Under the pieces are notes generated by a model. That model had not been told where the DNA came from and ran no database searches. It saw nothing but the letters and a program-made list of their open reading frames with translations. From Candidatus Iainarchaeum sp. (GTDB taxonomy: Archaea; Iainarchaeota; Iainarchaeia; Iainarchaeales; GCA-2688035): DNA of 14,255 bases. Where the stretch lies: assembly GCA_016931555.1 (NCBI GenBank), contig JAFGEM010000091.1:1-14255 (forward strand), in the 5' to 3' direction. The translations under genes and the position numbers were made by a program. Below are positions 7,055 through 13,187 of the stretch, in pieces (the stretch's first letter is position 1; each line of letters begins with the position of its first letter).

Positions 7055-9706
7055 TCACTTCACAGCAGGCGTATTGGGAGAAGGGCAATAGACTGCTCCT
7101 GGCGGGCAATCGTCTTTGGGTGTGGGAAATGTTCCAAGAATCTCGCCCACTCCATAGTAAAGATTGTAAGTAACCCATCTTTGATTATCCGTTACTTTTG
7201 GGCTTGCATTCATAAGCGAATATTTATTTTTTGAGGGAGTTCCCTGAAACTCGTGCTTTCCAACCCAATAACCGTCAGTAACTCTAGTGCCCCATTCATC
7301 CCCCCCAAGATTTGCGTTAATCGCAAGTTTTCCGTAAGGGCAGGAAATCGCAGTCAATGTTGTATCACTTGTTTCATGTAATCTGCCGCCTTCGTCAATT
7401 GCACAGAACAAGTGCATTATTTCATGAGCCATTATTGAAGAGCCGCCGTTATCAGCGTCAACTAACGCAGCTTTCCTGTTTCTAAAAGCGTTTGTATATC
7501 CTTCAAAACCCCAGTCAATCAGGCCCACAATAGTGTTTTCGGCCATTTGGACATTGCTCAACTGCCTTTGTTTTGTGGGAACAAAGCCGATATTGAACTT
7601 GTACATTCCTGAGGGCAGTTCATTCATTGCTGAAAGAATTTCGCCTACGCTGCTTGTTCTTGCAGTAAAACTTGGAGACTCAAAGGGATCCTCTGAAACA
7701 GTGAAAATAATGTTTTCCTCTGCAACAGGCATTATTGCCTCAAAAAAGCTTTTGCTTGAATAAGCGAGATCAAGGTAATTCTGCAAGTTGGTTTGTCCAG
7801 TGGGGAGAGTTGCTTTTGGAGTCTGCTGTGATTCAGTTGCAATTGACTGCAGCTGGTTATTCGGAAAAACTTTTTCTATACCCTGTTTGCAGGCAATGCT
7901 CGGCAAATCTTTTTGGGACGTCCTCTTTTGGATTCTTGCATAGTCAATTACCCCACTAAATTCGTATCCCGCAAATTTAAAGTCCTGGGCATCGCATGAA
8001 AAATCATAATGTATTGAAGCGAGTAAATCAGAAAAATTAACCTGAATTATCCTGTCTTCCGGCCTATCTTGCAGGGGAATAGGGAATCCGGGAGTAGCGT
8101 TTTTGAAAACACAGTAATCGCAAAAATCTTTTGCCCAAAAACCAATTCCAATCGGGACTGTTTTAATATATACCCTTGCCGAAGGATAAACATCATAAGC
8201 AATTCCTTTTCTGTCCAATTCAATCTGTGTTACATCTCCGGAATCAGACATTTTTGTCACATAAATTTTTGCCTTGAAAATGTATTCCCCCTTATATTCT
8301 GTGTTTTGCGGGTCAACATAAAACTCGTAAAAACGCCAAGTTCCAATGCTCCTTTCATTTTGGGGGATTTCAAAAAAATCAAAATAATCTTCCAATTCTT
8401 CTCCCTCTGCCATTTTACCCCAGTCTTCAGAAGGCCCGTTAATAAGGCTGACATCAGGAAAAACATTTTTTGGTGTAAAAGTATCCCCCTCAATATCCAA
8501 TTGCATTCTCGGGCTTTGGTTTTCTGTTTCCCAAAAAAAACTTTCCTGCTCTGCCTTTACTCCAACCATTACAACTGTTTTTTTTCCCGCAACATGCTTT
8601 GCCTTTCTCAAAGCCTGAAAAGCCTCCAAAACACGAATTTCTGCCATTACAGTAGGCTTTACAATAACATTCTTTGAATCCTGTAAAGTTTGCCCGCTCA
8701 TTGTAACATAAGTGGCAGTAATTGTCAGTGTAATTTCTTCAAATTTATGCCCTTGTTGGTGCGCCTGAAAAAAACCACTCGCCATGTAATGAGTTACAAA
8801 CTCGTTATTTTGGAGAGAAACTGTTGAGGCTTCCGGAGTTCCCACATAAGCCTGCCAAGCCGCATCCTGTGCAGTAATTGAAATTGAAACTGTTCTCCCG
8901 TCCAAATTGTTTTCCCCCTCCCGCACAAAACCGGATATTTCAAGAGTGTCTTCACCGTCAGCATAAACCACTTTTGAATCAAGATACAGTGTAACGCTTG
9001 CCATGCATTCCTTTCTAATCCAACAGTCTTCGTCTGCACAGTCAATAAAACCGTCCTTGTCACCGTCTACCCCGTCATTGCAGATCCATTCAGTAGTGCA
9101 AAAATCATCCTCAAAACAATCGGGGTCATCACAATCCATGTAGCCATCTCTGTCATTGTCTTCCCTGTCATTGCAGGTTGTTTCACCACAAACAGGGTCT
9201 TCGTGGCAGTCCCAATCATCACAATCAACTTTCGAATCCTCGTCGTCATCTATGCCGTCAGTGCAGTTTTTTTCTATTGTCGGAAAGCAAATGCGGTGGC
9301 CGTCATAACCCTGGCCGTATTCAGGATCATCAAAAGGAATGTCCTGGTGCCACATGCACTTTTCGTCTTCCTCACACTCCCAGTCATACTCGCATTCACT
9401 GCAAAATTTTTTACAACTGCCACCACAATCAACGCCTGTTTCATCTTCATCCTGCAAATGGTCTTTGCAGTGGTCTGTTGTCCATAAATTGCTTTCCTCC
9501 CTTAACTGTTTCCCCCCTATTTTGCACACCCATTGGCTCCAATAAGAATCATATCCCGATATTGTCCCTACTTCGCCCTTTAAATAGCTCCAGCCATAAC
9601 ACTTTTGCCCAGTCAAATCAGGCTCTGGAGTTGCGGCTGTTGCAACAGAAGCCAGAAATAAGGCTACTATAATTAGGGGAATTAAAAGTAATATTTTTGA
9701 ATTCAT
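7055..9706 (-). CDS. secreted metzincin-type zinc metallopeptidase with cysteine-rich, DxDxDG-repeat and Ig-like regions
   Basis: From ATG 9706 the product has 883 residues; a GTG seven codons upstream (9727) is possible, but it would overlap the preceding gene and push the hydrophobic core inward. A signal peptide (1-25) is followed by a cysteine-rich region with VDCGGSC, then three ~30-residue repeats with CNDxxDxDxDG and DCxDxDC (148-234) that probably bind calcium. A Big-1-like Ig domain (about 235-340) and further beta domains follow. The catalytic motif is HEIMHLFCAIDE (761-772): H761, E762, H765 and D771 match the metzincin HExxHxxGxxH/D frame, with Asp as third zinc ligand. Cys768 replaces the usual Gly. 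SLMN near 830-833 is a candidate Met-turn. Related archaeal peptidases carry HEIGHTFGLxDE. No membrane anchor is visible. The gene starts five bases after the upstream stop, so it is co-transcribed. Substrate unknown. Confidence 0.8.
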   Translation of the reverse strand: MNSKILLLIPLIIVALFLASVATAATPEPDLTGQKCYGWSYLKGEVGTISGYDSYWSQWVCKIGGKQLREESNLWTTDHCKDHLQDEDETGVDCGGSCKKFCSECEYDWECEEDEKCMWHQDIPFDDPEYGQGYDGHRICFPTIEKNCTDGIDDDEDSKVDCDDWDCHEDPVCGETTCNDREDNDRDGYMDCDDPDCFEDDFCTTEWICNDGVDGDKDGFIDCADEDCWIRKECMASVTLYLDSKVVYADGEDTLEISGFVREGENNLDGRTVSISITAQDAAWQAYVGTPEASTVSLQNNEFVTHYMASGFFQAHQQGHKFEEITLTITATYVTMSGQTLQDSKNVIVKPTVMAEIRVLEAFQALRKAKHVAGKKTVVMVGVKAEQESFFWETENQSPRMQLDIEGDTFTPKNVFPDVSLINGPSEDWGKMAEGEELEDYFDFFEIPQNERSIGTWRFYEFYVDPQNTEYKGEYIFKAKIYVTKMSDSGDVTQIELDRKGIAYDVYPSARVYIKTVPIGIGFWAKDFCDYCVFKNATPGFPIPLQDRPEDRIIQVNFSDLLASIHYDFSCDAQDFKFAGYEFSGVIDYARIQKRTSQKDLPSIACKQGIEKVFPNNQLQSIATESQQTPKATLPTGQTNLQNYLDLAYSSKSFFEAIMPVAEENIIFTVSEDPFESPSFTARTSSVGEILSAMNELPSGMYKFNIGFVPTKQRQLSNVQMAENTIVGLIDWGFEGYTNAFRNRKAALVDADNGGSSIMAHEIMHLFCAIDEGGRLHETSDTTLTAISCPYGKLAINANLGGDEWGTRVTDGYWVGKHEFQGTPSKNKYSLMNASPKVTDNQRWVTYNLYYGVGEILGTFPTPKDDCPPGAVYCPSPNTPAVK
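9005..9265 (-). repeat. three coding repeats of DxDxDG / DCxDxDC type (probable calcium-binding loops)
   Basis: Residues 148-234 of the metallopeptidase contain three units of about 30 residues. Each has Cys, an acidic loop resembling a calcium-binding DxDxDG loop (DDDEDS, DNDRDG, DGDKDG), then DCxDxDC. Such loops are common in surface proteins with thrombospondin type 3-like or EF-loop repeats. The first copy has Ser in place of Gly at the loop glycine. Confidence 0.65.
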
Positions 9707-9711
9707 AAAAA

Positions 9712-11022
9712 TTATTGTGTGTTGCACTGCGTGTTAAAAAGATCCTGCAAGTCATCCGCTTTTTGCGCGTATTCGGCTGCTTTTTCCGTGTCTTCCTCAA
9801 TCAGAGAATGATATCTATACCCTTGGTATGAGAGTGAGAGATAAGAACAGTCAGTTCCTGCAAAGCAATAATTCGCGTTTTCGCATGCACTGTACTGCCA
9901 GCTTTCCCCCGCAGGATGAAGCCACACTATTTTACAGCCGAGTGTGTCAGCGCATGAATCCAAGTCATTGCAGTAGGAGCAGCAGCCTGGTGCGCATTGA
10001 AAGCATGTGGGGGCATCAAACATTAAAGTATCACACAATTCTGCTGGGCACCTTATTGACTCGCAATATTCAATGCATTCTCTTCTGTTTTCGCGCGCAT
10101 CACAATATTTGGGAGTAAACTTCTGATTCGGGCTGACATTCATTTCCCCGATACTTCTTCCATTAAAATTAACTTCCAAATAATAAGTTCTTGGGGTTAT
10201 TGGGGAGAGTGTGAGTGTTTCCTGCACAGTGCACAAGCACTCTGTTGCATATGGCCCGCATTCTTCTTCGAGTATTATTGCAATAGAATCCCCTTCTATT
10301 GCGTAATCTCCCGTGAGTTCGCAGCCTTCACAAATTTCTTCCAATTCCAAAACAATTTTCATTGAATTCCCCTCGAATTCTGCTGAAACAATTTTGTTTT
10401 CTCCGCCCATTCCAAGGCATTCGCCACTCTCAATAGTGAGTGTTGTCTCTGAGCTGCCATCACCCCACTCGCAATAATCTTGCCATTCATCGCAGACATT
10501 TTCCCAGTTATTTTCGCATTCAATTTTTTTTGCAGGGCAATCCTGCCAAAAATCGTATGCATTATCCCCCAAATGGGCTTTTATCACGCCCGTAATTTTG
10601 CTTTCCACCTGTTCAAATGCAGTTACAGACGCATTTGCCACGGAAACAAGCTTGCTTTCCCCGTTTCCAGTTATCCTAATCTTAGACCAGCCGCCATCCA
10701 TTATAAACGGGTCTTCATAGTATTCTGCGAGAGAGAAAAAGCCGCTTGTAAGCGCGGCATTGTAAATGCCAAGCATTTCTTCCTCGCTCGCAGTAAACGT
10801 GTCCTGTGTCTCCATTCGCAGCCCCATTCCTTTTGTAAAAACAGAGCTTCCGTCGCTATCAATAGTCAATGAGTATCTGCCCCATTCCAAATGCATTGCG
10901 CCGCTGCTGTAATCTAAAGCAAAATCATTGGGGAGAGTATCAACAGGCGGCATTGGAGGCTGAGGACAGCCGCTAAACAAAACAATTAGAAGAACAAGCA
11001 AAGCAAAAATAATGCGCTTCAT
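9712..11022 (-). CDS. lipoprotein with beta-rich middle and cysteine-rich C-terminal region, unknown function
   Basis: The 436-residue product has lipobox FSGC (C19), followed by PQPPMPP, the same GCPxP start as the two + strand lipoproteins. The N-terminal domain (about 30-150) has a YSLTIDSDGSSVF strand pair and an FTASEEEMLGIYNAAL helix. This resembles small exported domains of the DUF6438 kind, but the match is from memory and weak. A middle beta-rich domain (about 195-300) with CEGCEL and CLCTVQ could be a barrel-like or lipocalin-like fold. The C-terminal region (about 305-400) has many cysteines, including CAPGCCSYC. It is the first gene of the operon with the metallopeptidase and the membrane-anchored Ig protein, with a clear promoter about 25-35 bases before its ATG. 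A chaperone or inhibitor for the peptidase is possible but unsupported. Confidence 0.75.
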   Translation of the reverse strand: MKRIIFALLVLLIVLFSGCPQPPMPPVDTLPNDFALDYSSGAMHLEWGRYSLTIDSDGSSVFTKGMGLRMETQDTFTASEEEMLGIYNAALTSGFFSLAEYYEDPFIMDGGWSKIRITGNGESKLVSVANASVTAFEQVESKITGVIKAHLGDNAYDFWQDCPAKKIECENNWENVCDEWQDYCEWGDGSSETTLTIESGECLGMGGENKIVSAEFEGNSMKIVLELEEICEGCELTGDYAIEGDSIAIILEEECGPYATECLCTVQETLTLSPITPRTYYLEVNFNGRSIGEMNVSPNQKFTPKYCDARENRRECIEYCESIRCPAELCDTLMFDAPTCFQCAPGCCSYCNDLDSCADTLGCKIVWLHPAGESWQYSACENANYCFAGTDCSYLSLSYQGYRYHSLIEEDTEKAAEYAQKADDLQDLFNTQCNTQ

Positions 11023-11040
11023 CTGTTCTTTATAATAGTT

Positions 11041-11058
11041 TAAATTCTATATAAATTT
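11041..11058 (-). promoter_or_regulatory. TATA promoter of the lipoprotein/metallopeptidase/Ig-protein operon
   Basis: On the - strand the sequence reads AAATTTATATAGAATTTA, with the TATA centre about 30 bases before the ATG at 11022. The transcript would start close to that ATG. The element does not match the ATAAAATAYAAGTTT form used by the + strand units. Confidence 0.65.
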
Positions 11059-11071
11059 ATCTTTCTTTGAT

Positions 11072-11099
11072 TAAAAGAAAAATTAAAAAAATAAAAAAA
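11072..11099 (-). terminator. T-rich terminator of the helicase gene
   Basis: On the - strand, 11 bases after the helicase stop, two runs of seven Ts (11093-11099 and 11085-11091) are followed by a shorter T run. This is a strong archaeal-type terminator and lies just upstream of the next promoter. Confidence 0.65.
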
Positions 11100-11110
11100 G
11101 GGGAATTGCG

Positions 11111-12214
11111 TTACCTCAGTTCCTGTATTTGTGCATTGTGGCGTGAGCCTGTTCTTTCCAAGTGTTCTAATTCCAAAACATTTGAACAGAAGCTTATTGC
11201 TCTTCCCTTTTTGCCTTGTCTTGCAGTTCTTCCTATTCTGTGGATGTATGTTTCGGGTTCCTGCGGAAAGTCAAAGTTAATCACATTGTCAATGTCATCA
11301 ACATGAATTCCCCTTGCAACAAGGTCTGTTGCAATGAGAACACCGCCCCTAAAGCCCTTGTATTTTTCCATTATCCTGTTGCGCATGTTCTGTGGCTTGT
11401 CTCCATGGATTGCAAATGCTTTAACTCCTCTTTTTGCAAGTTCGTGTGAAAGCCAGTCTACTGTGCGCTTTGTCCTGCAAAACACAAGTGTTTTTGCCTG
11501 GGGATGTGTTTTTATGATTCTTTGAAGTGCGCTCACTTTTTGTTTTCTGTCAACCATCATGTAGAATTGCTCTACTTCTGCAACTGGGCTTTCGTCCTCG
11601 CTCAAATCAAAGAAAATCTTATCCTGTTTCATGTATTGTTCTGTGAGCTCAAGGATTTCTTCAGGCATTGTTGCAGAGAAAAGCATTGTCTGCCTTTCGC
11701 GCGGAATTTCATGGATTATTTTTTCAATATCCTCGCGGAATCCCATGTCAAACATTTTGTCAGCCTCATCCAATATAAGGAAACTGACATTTTTTCCGTT
11801 TAACAGGCCCCTGTAAAACAAATCCAAAAGCCTGCCGGGAGTTCCGACAACGATTTCTGGTTTTTTGTAAAGCAGGTCTGCCTGTACATTAATGCTTTGG
11901 CCTCCGAAAACAGCTACTGTTTTCAGGTTGCTTCCGATTGCAATTTCTGCAATCTCTTTTTTTGCCTGCATTGCAAGCTCTCTCGTGGGCACTACAATAA
12001 GCGCCTTAAAGCCTTGCCCTGGAGAAATTTTTTCTATTAGTGGAATTGCAAATGCGGCTGTTTTTCCAGTGCCTGTTTTTGCCTTTCCAATAAAATCCTT
12101 TCCTTCCAAAGCTGCAGGAATCGTTTTTTCCTGTACTTCACTGGGCTCTTTAAAGCCCTTGTTGCGAATAGCCTGTTTTAAGCTGTCGCTGATTTTTAGT
12201 TCGTTGAAATTCAA
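11111..12214 (-). CDS. DEAD-box ATP-dependent RNA helicase
   Basis: The product unwinds or remodels RNA using ATP in the cytoplasm. At 367 residues it is a bare two-domain helicase core, like known minimal archaeal DEAD-box proteins. Visible motifs are the Q motif with F3 and Q28; motif I AKTGTGKT (45-52); Ia PTRELA (76-81); Ib TPGR (125-128); II DEAD (149-152); III SAT (180-182); IV LVFCRTKR (243-250); V TDLVARGIH (296-304); and VI HRIGRTAR (325-332). Motif V ends in His304 where most members have Asp; the same change occurs in bacterial RhlB, so it need not be inactivating. There is no C-terminal extension for RNA targeting. The start is TTG, chosen from the Q-motif position and a near-perfect Shine-Dalgarno site. 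A leader with a palindrome precedes it. It is probably monocistronic and not functionally linked to the surface genes. Confidence 0.95.
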   Translation of the reverse strand: MNFNELKISDSLKQAIRNKGFKEPSEVQEKTIPAALEGKDFIGKAKTGTGKTAAFAIPLIEKISPGQGFKALIVVPTRELAMQAKKEIAEIAIGSNLKTVAVFGGQSINVQADLLYKKPEIVVGTPGRLLDLFYRGLLNGKNVSFLILDEADKMFDMGFREDIEKIIHEIPRERQTMLFSATMPEEILELTEQYMKQDKIFFDLSEDESPVAEVEQFYMMVDRKQKVSALQRIIKTHPQAKTLVFCRTKRTVDWLSHELAKRGVKAFAIHGDKPQNMRNRIMEKYKGFRGGVLIATDLVARGIHVDDIDNVINFDFPQEPETYIHRIGRTARQGKKGRAISFCSNVLELEHLERTGSRHNAQIQELR

Positions 12215-12217
12215 TTA

Positions 12218-12226
12218 ATCAACTCC
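12218..12226 (-). promoter_or_regulatory. Shine-Dalgarno site deciding the TTG start of the helicase
   Basis: On the - strand GGAGTTGAT differs by one base from the archaeal consensus GGAGGTGAT. The GGAG core lies 8 bases from the TTG at 12214. Such a strong site also argues for a real 5' leader in this message. Confidence 0.6.
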
Positions 12227-12241
12227 GATTTTGTGTTTTTG

Positions 12242-12266
12242 TCAAAAACCAATAATTGGTTTTTGA
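12242..12266. promoter_or_regulatory. 25-base perfect palindrome (12-base arms) in the helicase leader
   Basis: TCAAAAACCAAT, a central A, then the exact inverted copy ATTGGTTTTTGA. In the helicase transcript it would form an 11-base stem with a UUA loop, about 27 bases before the start codon. As DNA it could be an operator for a dimeric regulator. Two further CCAATAAT-type elements lie at 12270-12279 and 12297-12305. Confidence 0.6.
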
Positions 12267-12305
12267 TAGCCAATAATGGCGCTGTTTTTACAGTGGAATT
12301 ATTGG

Positions 12306-12313
12306 ATTTAAAA
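12306..12313 (-). promoter_or_regulatory. possible TATA box of the helicase gene
   Basis: TTTTAAAT on the - strand is the most TATA-like sequence upstream of the helicase. It would place transcription start near 12284 and give a leader of about 70 bases holding the palindrome. A start nearer the gene cannot be excluded. Confidence 0.35.
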
Positions 12314-12319
12314 GAAGGC

Positions 12320-12340
12320 AAAAAACGCTATTCTGCGTTT
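12320..12340 (-). terminator. possible hairpin plus T-run terminator
   Basis: On the - strand AAACGC (12340-12335), a six-base loop and GCGTTT (12328-12323) form a small stem running into a short T tract. It could back up the oligo-T stop upstream at 12365-12372 for the zinc-ribbon/TPR gene. The stem is short and the call weak. Confidence 0.3.
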
Positions 12341-12364
12341 AACACAGCGAGTTTTTCGGTTAAG

Positions 12365-12372
12365 AAAAAAAA
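12365..12372 (-). terminator. oligo-T terminator of the zinc-ribbon/TPR gene
   Basis: Eight Ts on the - strand, about 70 bases after the stop at 12442. The 227 bases between this gene and the helicase otherwise hold only the weak hairpin, the CCAATAAT elements, the palindrome and the helicase ribosome-binding site; no gene is seen there. Confidence 0.5.
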
Positions 12373-12441
12373 TAGAGTCTTTTTATCCTATCTTTTACAT
12401 TAATAATTCTCTTTCAAAATGCTTTTAAACCCTGCTTTTCG

Positions 12442-13149
12442 CTAGATTCCCGCAACATTTGAGAATCCTACTGCGCCTGCCTTTGTAGGCTCTAAAAAAC
12501 GCAGCATTCTATCAATATCGCTTAAAATAAATTCTTTGAATCCCTTGAATTCGAGATTTTTAAAGTGAGGGAGATCAGCAAGCATTTTGTGCAATTCCTG
12601 AAAAACAGTTATTGCCTCATCCAGCCTCTTTAACTGTTCCAGGCAGAATATCTTGCCGAACATTGCAGCATGCGTCCACTTGTCCTCTGCAAACTTGAAT
12701 TCAGTCCTTTCAAGCTCAAGGACATTGTCAAAGGCTTTTACTGCATCTTCAAATTTTTCAAGATGAAACAAAATCCAGCCCTTTTTATACCATGCTTTTA
12801 CAAGATGCGTGTCTAAAAACAAGGCTTCCTCGTAGCATTCAAGCGCATCCGCAAGCTCGCCCAAATGCGCCAATAACTCCGCTTTCTTATACCACAATCC
12901 AGGGTTTGTAGAATCAAAAATATAATCAAGTTTTTTCAATGCTTCCTCATGTTCTCCCTGCTGTTCAAGCATTACAATTTTTTCAAAAACTCTTCGCGCA
13001 AGAGGCGTAAAAACAGTTCTGTACTGCCAACAATCACTGCACAGTATCTTTTTTTCCGTAATCTCCGAATCCCCTTTGAGCTTTCCCGGAGCAACTTCCT
13101 TTATCTGGCTTTGCTTCAATTTCCTACCGCACTTTTCGCAATTCGGCAT
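12442..13149 (-). CDS. zinc-ribbon and TPR repeat protein
   Basis: From ATG 13149 the product has 235 residues. A zinc-ribbon-like N-terminus (CEKCG at C4/C7 and CSDC at C37/C40) is followed by about four TPR units (roughly 50-190). The clearest are the two 34-residue repeats starting at about residues 82 and 116 (LWYKKAELLAHLG and AWYKKGWILFHLE). Such proteins usually act as cytoplasmic scaffolds for protein-protein contacts; no partner is indicated here. There is no signal peptide. A longer reading from 13218 would overlap the preceding gene, place codons across the TATA box at 13171-13180 and add residues before MPNCEKCG, where zinc ribbons normally begin, so I chose the shorter form. It is followed by an oligo-T terminator. 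Confidence 0.85.
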   Translation of the reverse strand: MPNCEKCGRKLKQSQIKEVAPGKLKGDSEITEKKILCSDCWQYRTVFTPLARRVFEKIVMLEQQGEHEEALKKLDYIFDSTNPGLWYKKAELLAHLGELADALECYEEALFLDTHLVKAWYKKGWILFHLEKFEDAVKAFDNVLELERTEFKFAEDKWTHAAMFGKIFCLEQLKRLDEAITVFQELHKMLADLPHFKNLEFKGFKEFILSDIDRMLRFLEPTKAGAVGFSNVAGI

Positions 13150-13170
13150 GTGAAAATAAGAGAATTTGAG

Positions 13171-13180
13171 ATATAAAATA
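13171..13180 (-). promoter_or_regulatory. TATA box of the zinc-ribbon/TPR gene (leaderless-type)
   Basis: On the - strand TATTTTATAT lies 22-31 bases before the ATG at 13149. This is the spacing expected for a transcript that begins at or next to the start codon. It lies only 8 bases after the stop codon of the preceding gene. Confidence 0.6.
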
Positions 13181-13187
13181 GTATTGC

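Noticed and set aside
8069..8677. 202-codon + strand open frame inside the metallopeptidase gene
   Set aside because: Antisense to a coding region with continuous domain signal; product is Phe/Asn/Cys-rich with no recognisable domain and no promoter.
9707..9727. GTG at 9727 as the start of the metallopeptidase
   Set aside because: It would add seven residues (the GTG-coded Met plus QHTIIF) before the MNSK signal peptide and overlap the upstream gene by 16 bases without a ribosome-binding site. ATG 9706, just after the upstream stop, fits better, though neither start has a clear Shine-Dalgarno site.
11200..11206. Loss of function in the helicase because motif V reads ARGIH instead of ARGID
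   Set aside because: All other motifs are intact, and RhlB-type helicases also have His at this position, so it is noted as a variant only.
12242..12266. Palindrome as an insertion-element end, attachment site or CRISPR repeat
   Set aside because: It is a single copy with no flanking target duplication, integrase, transposase or second copy in the window; a regulatory role near the helicase is more likely.
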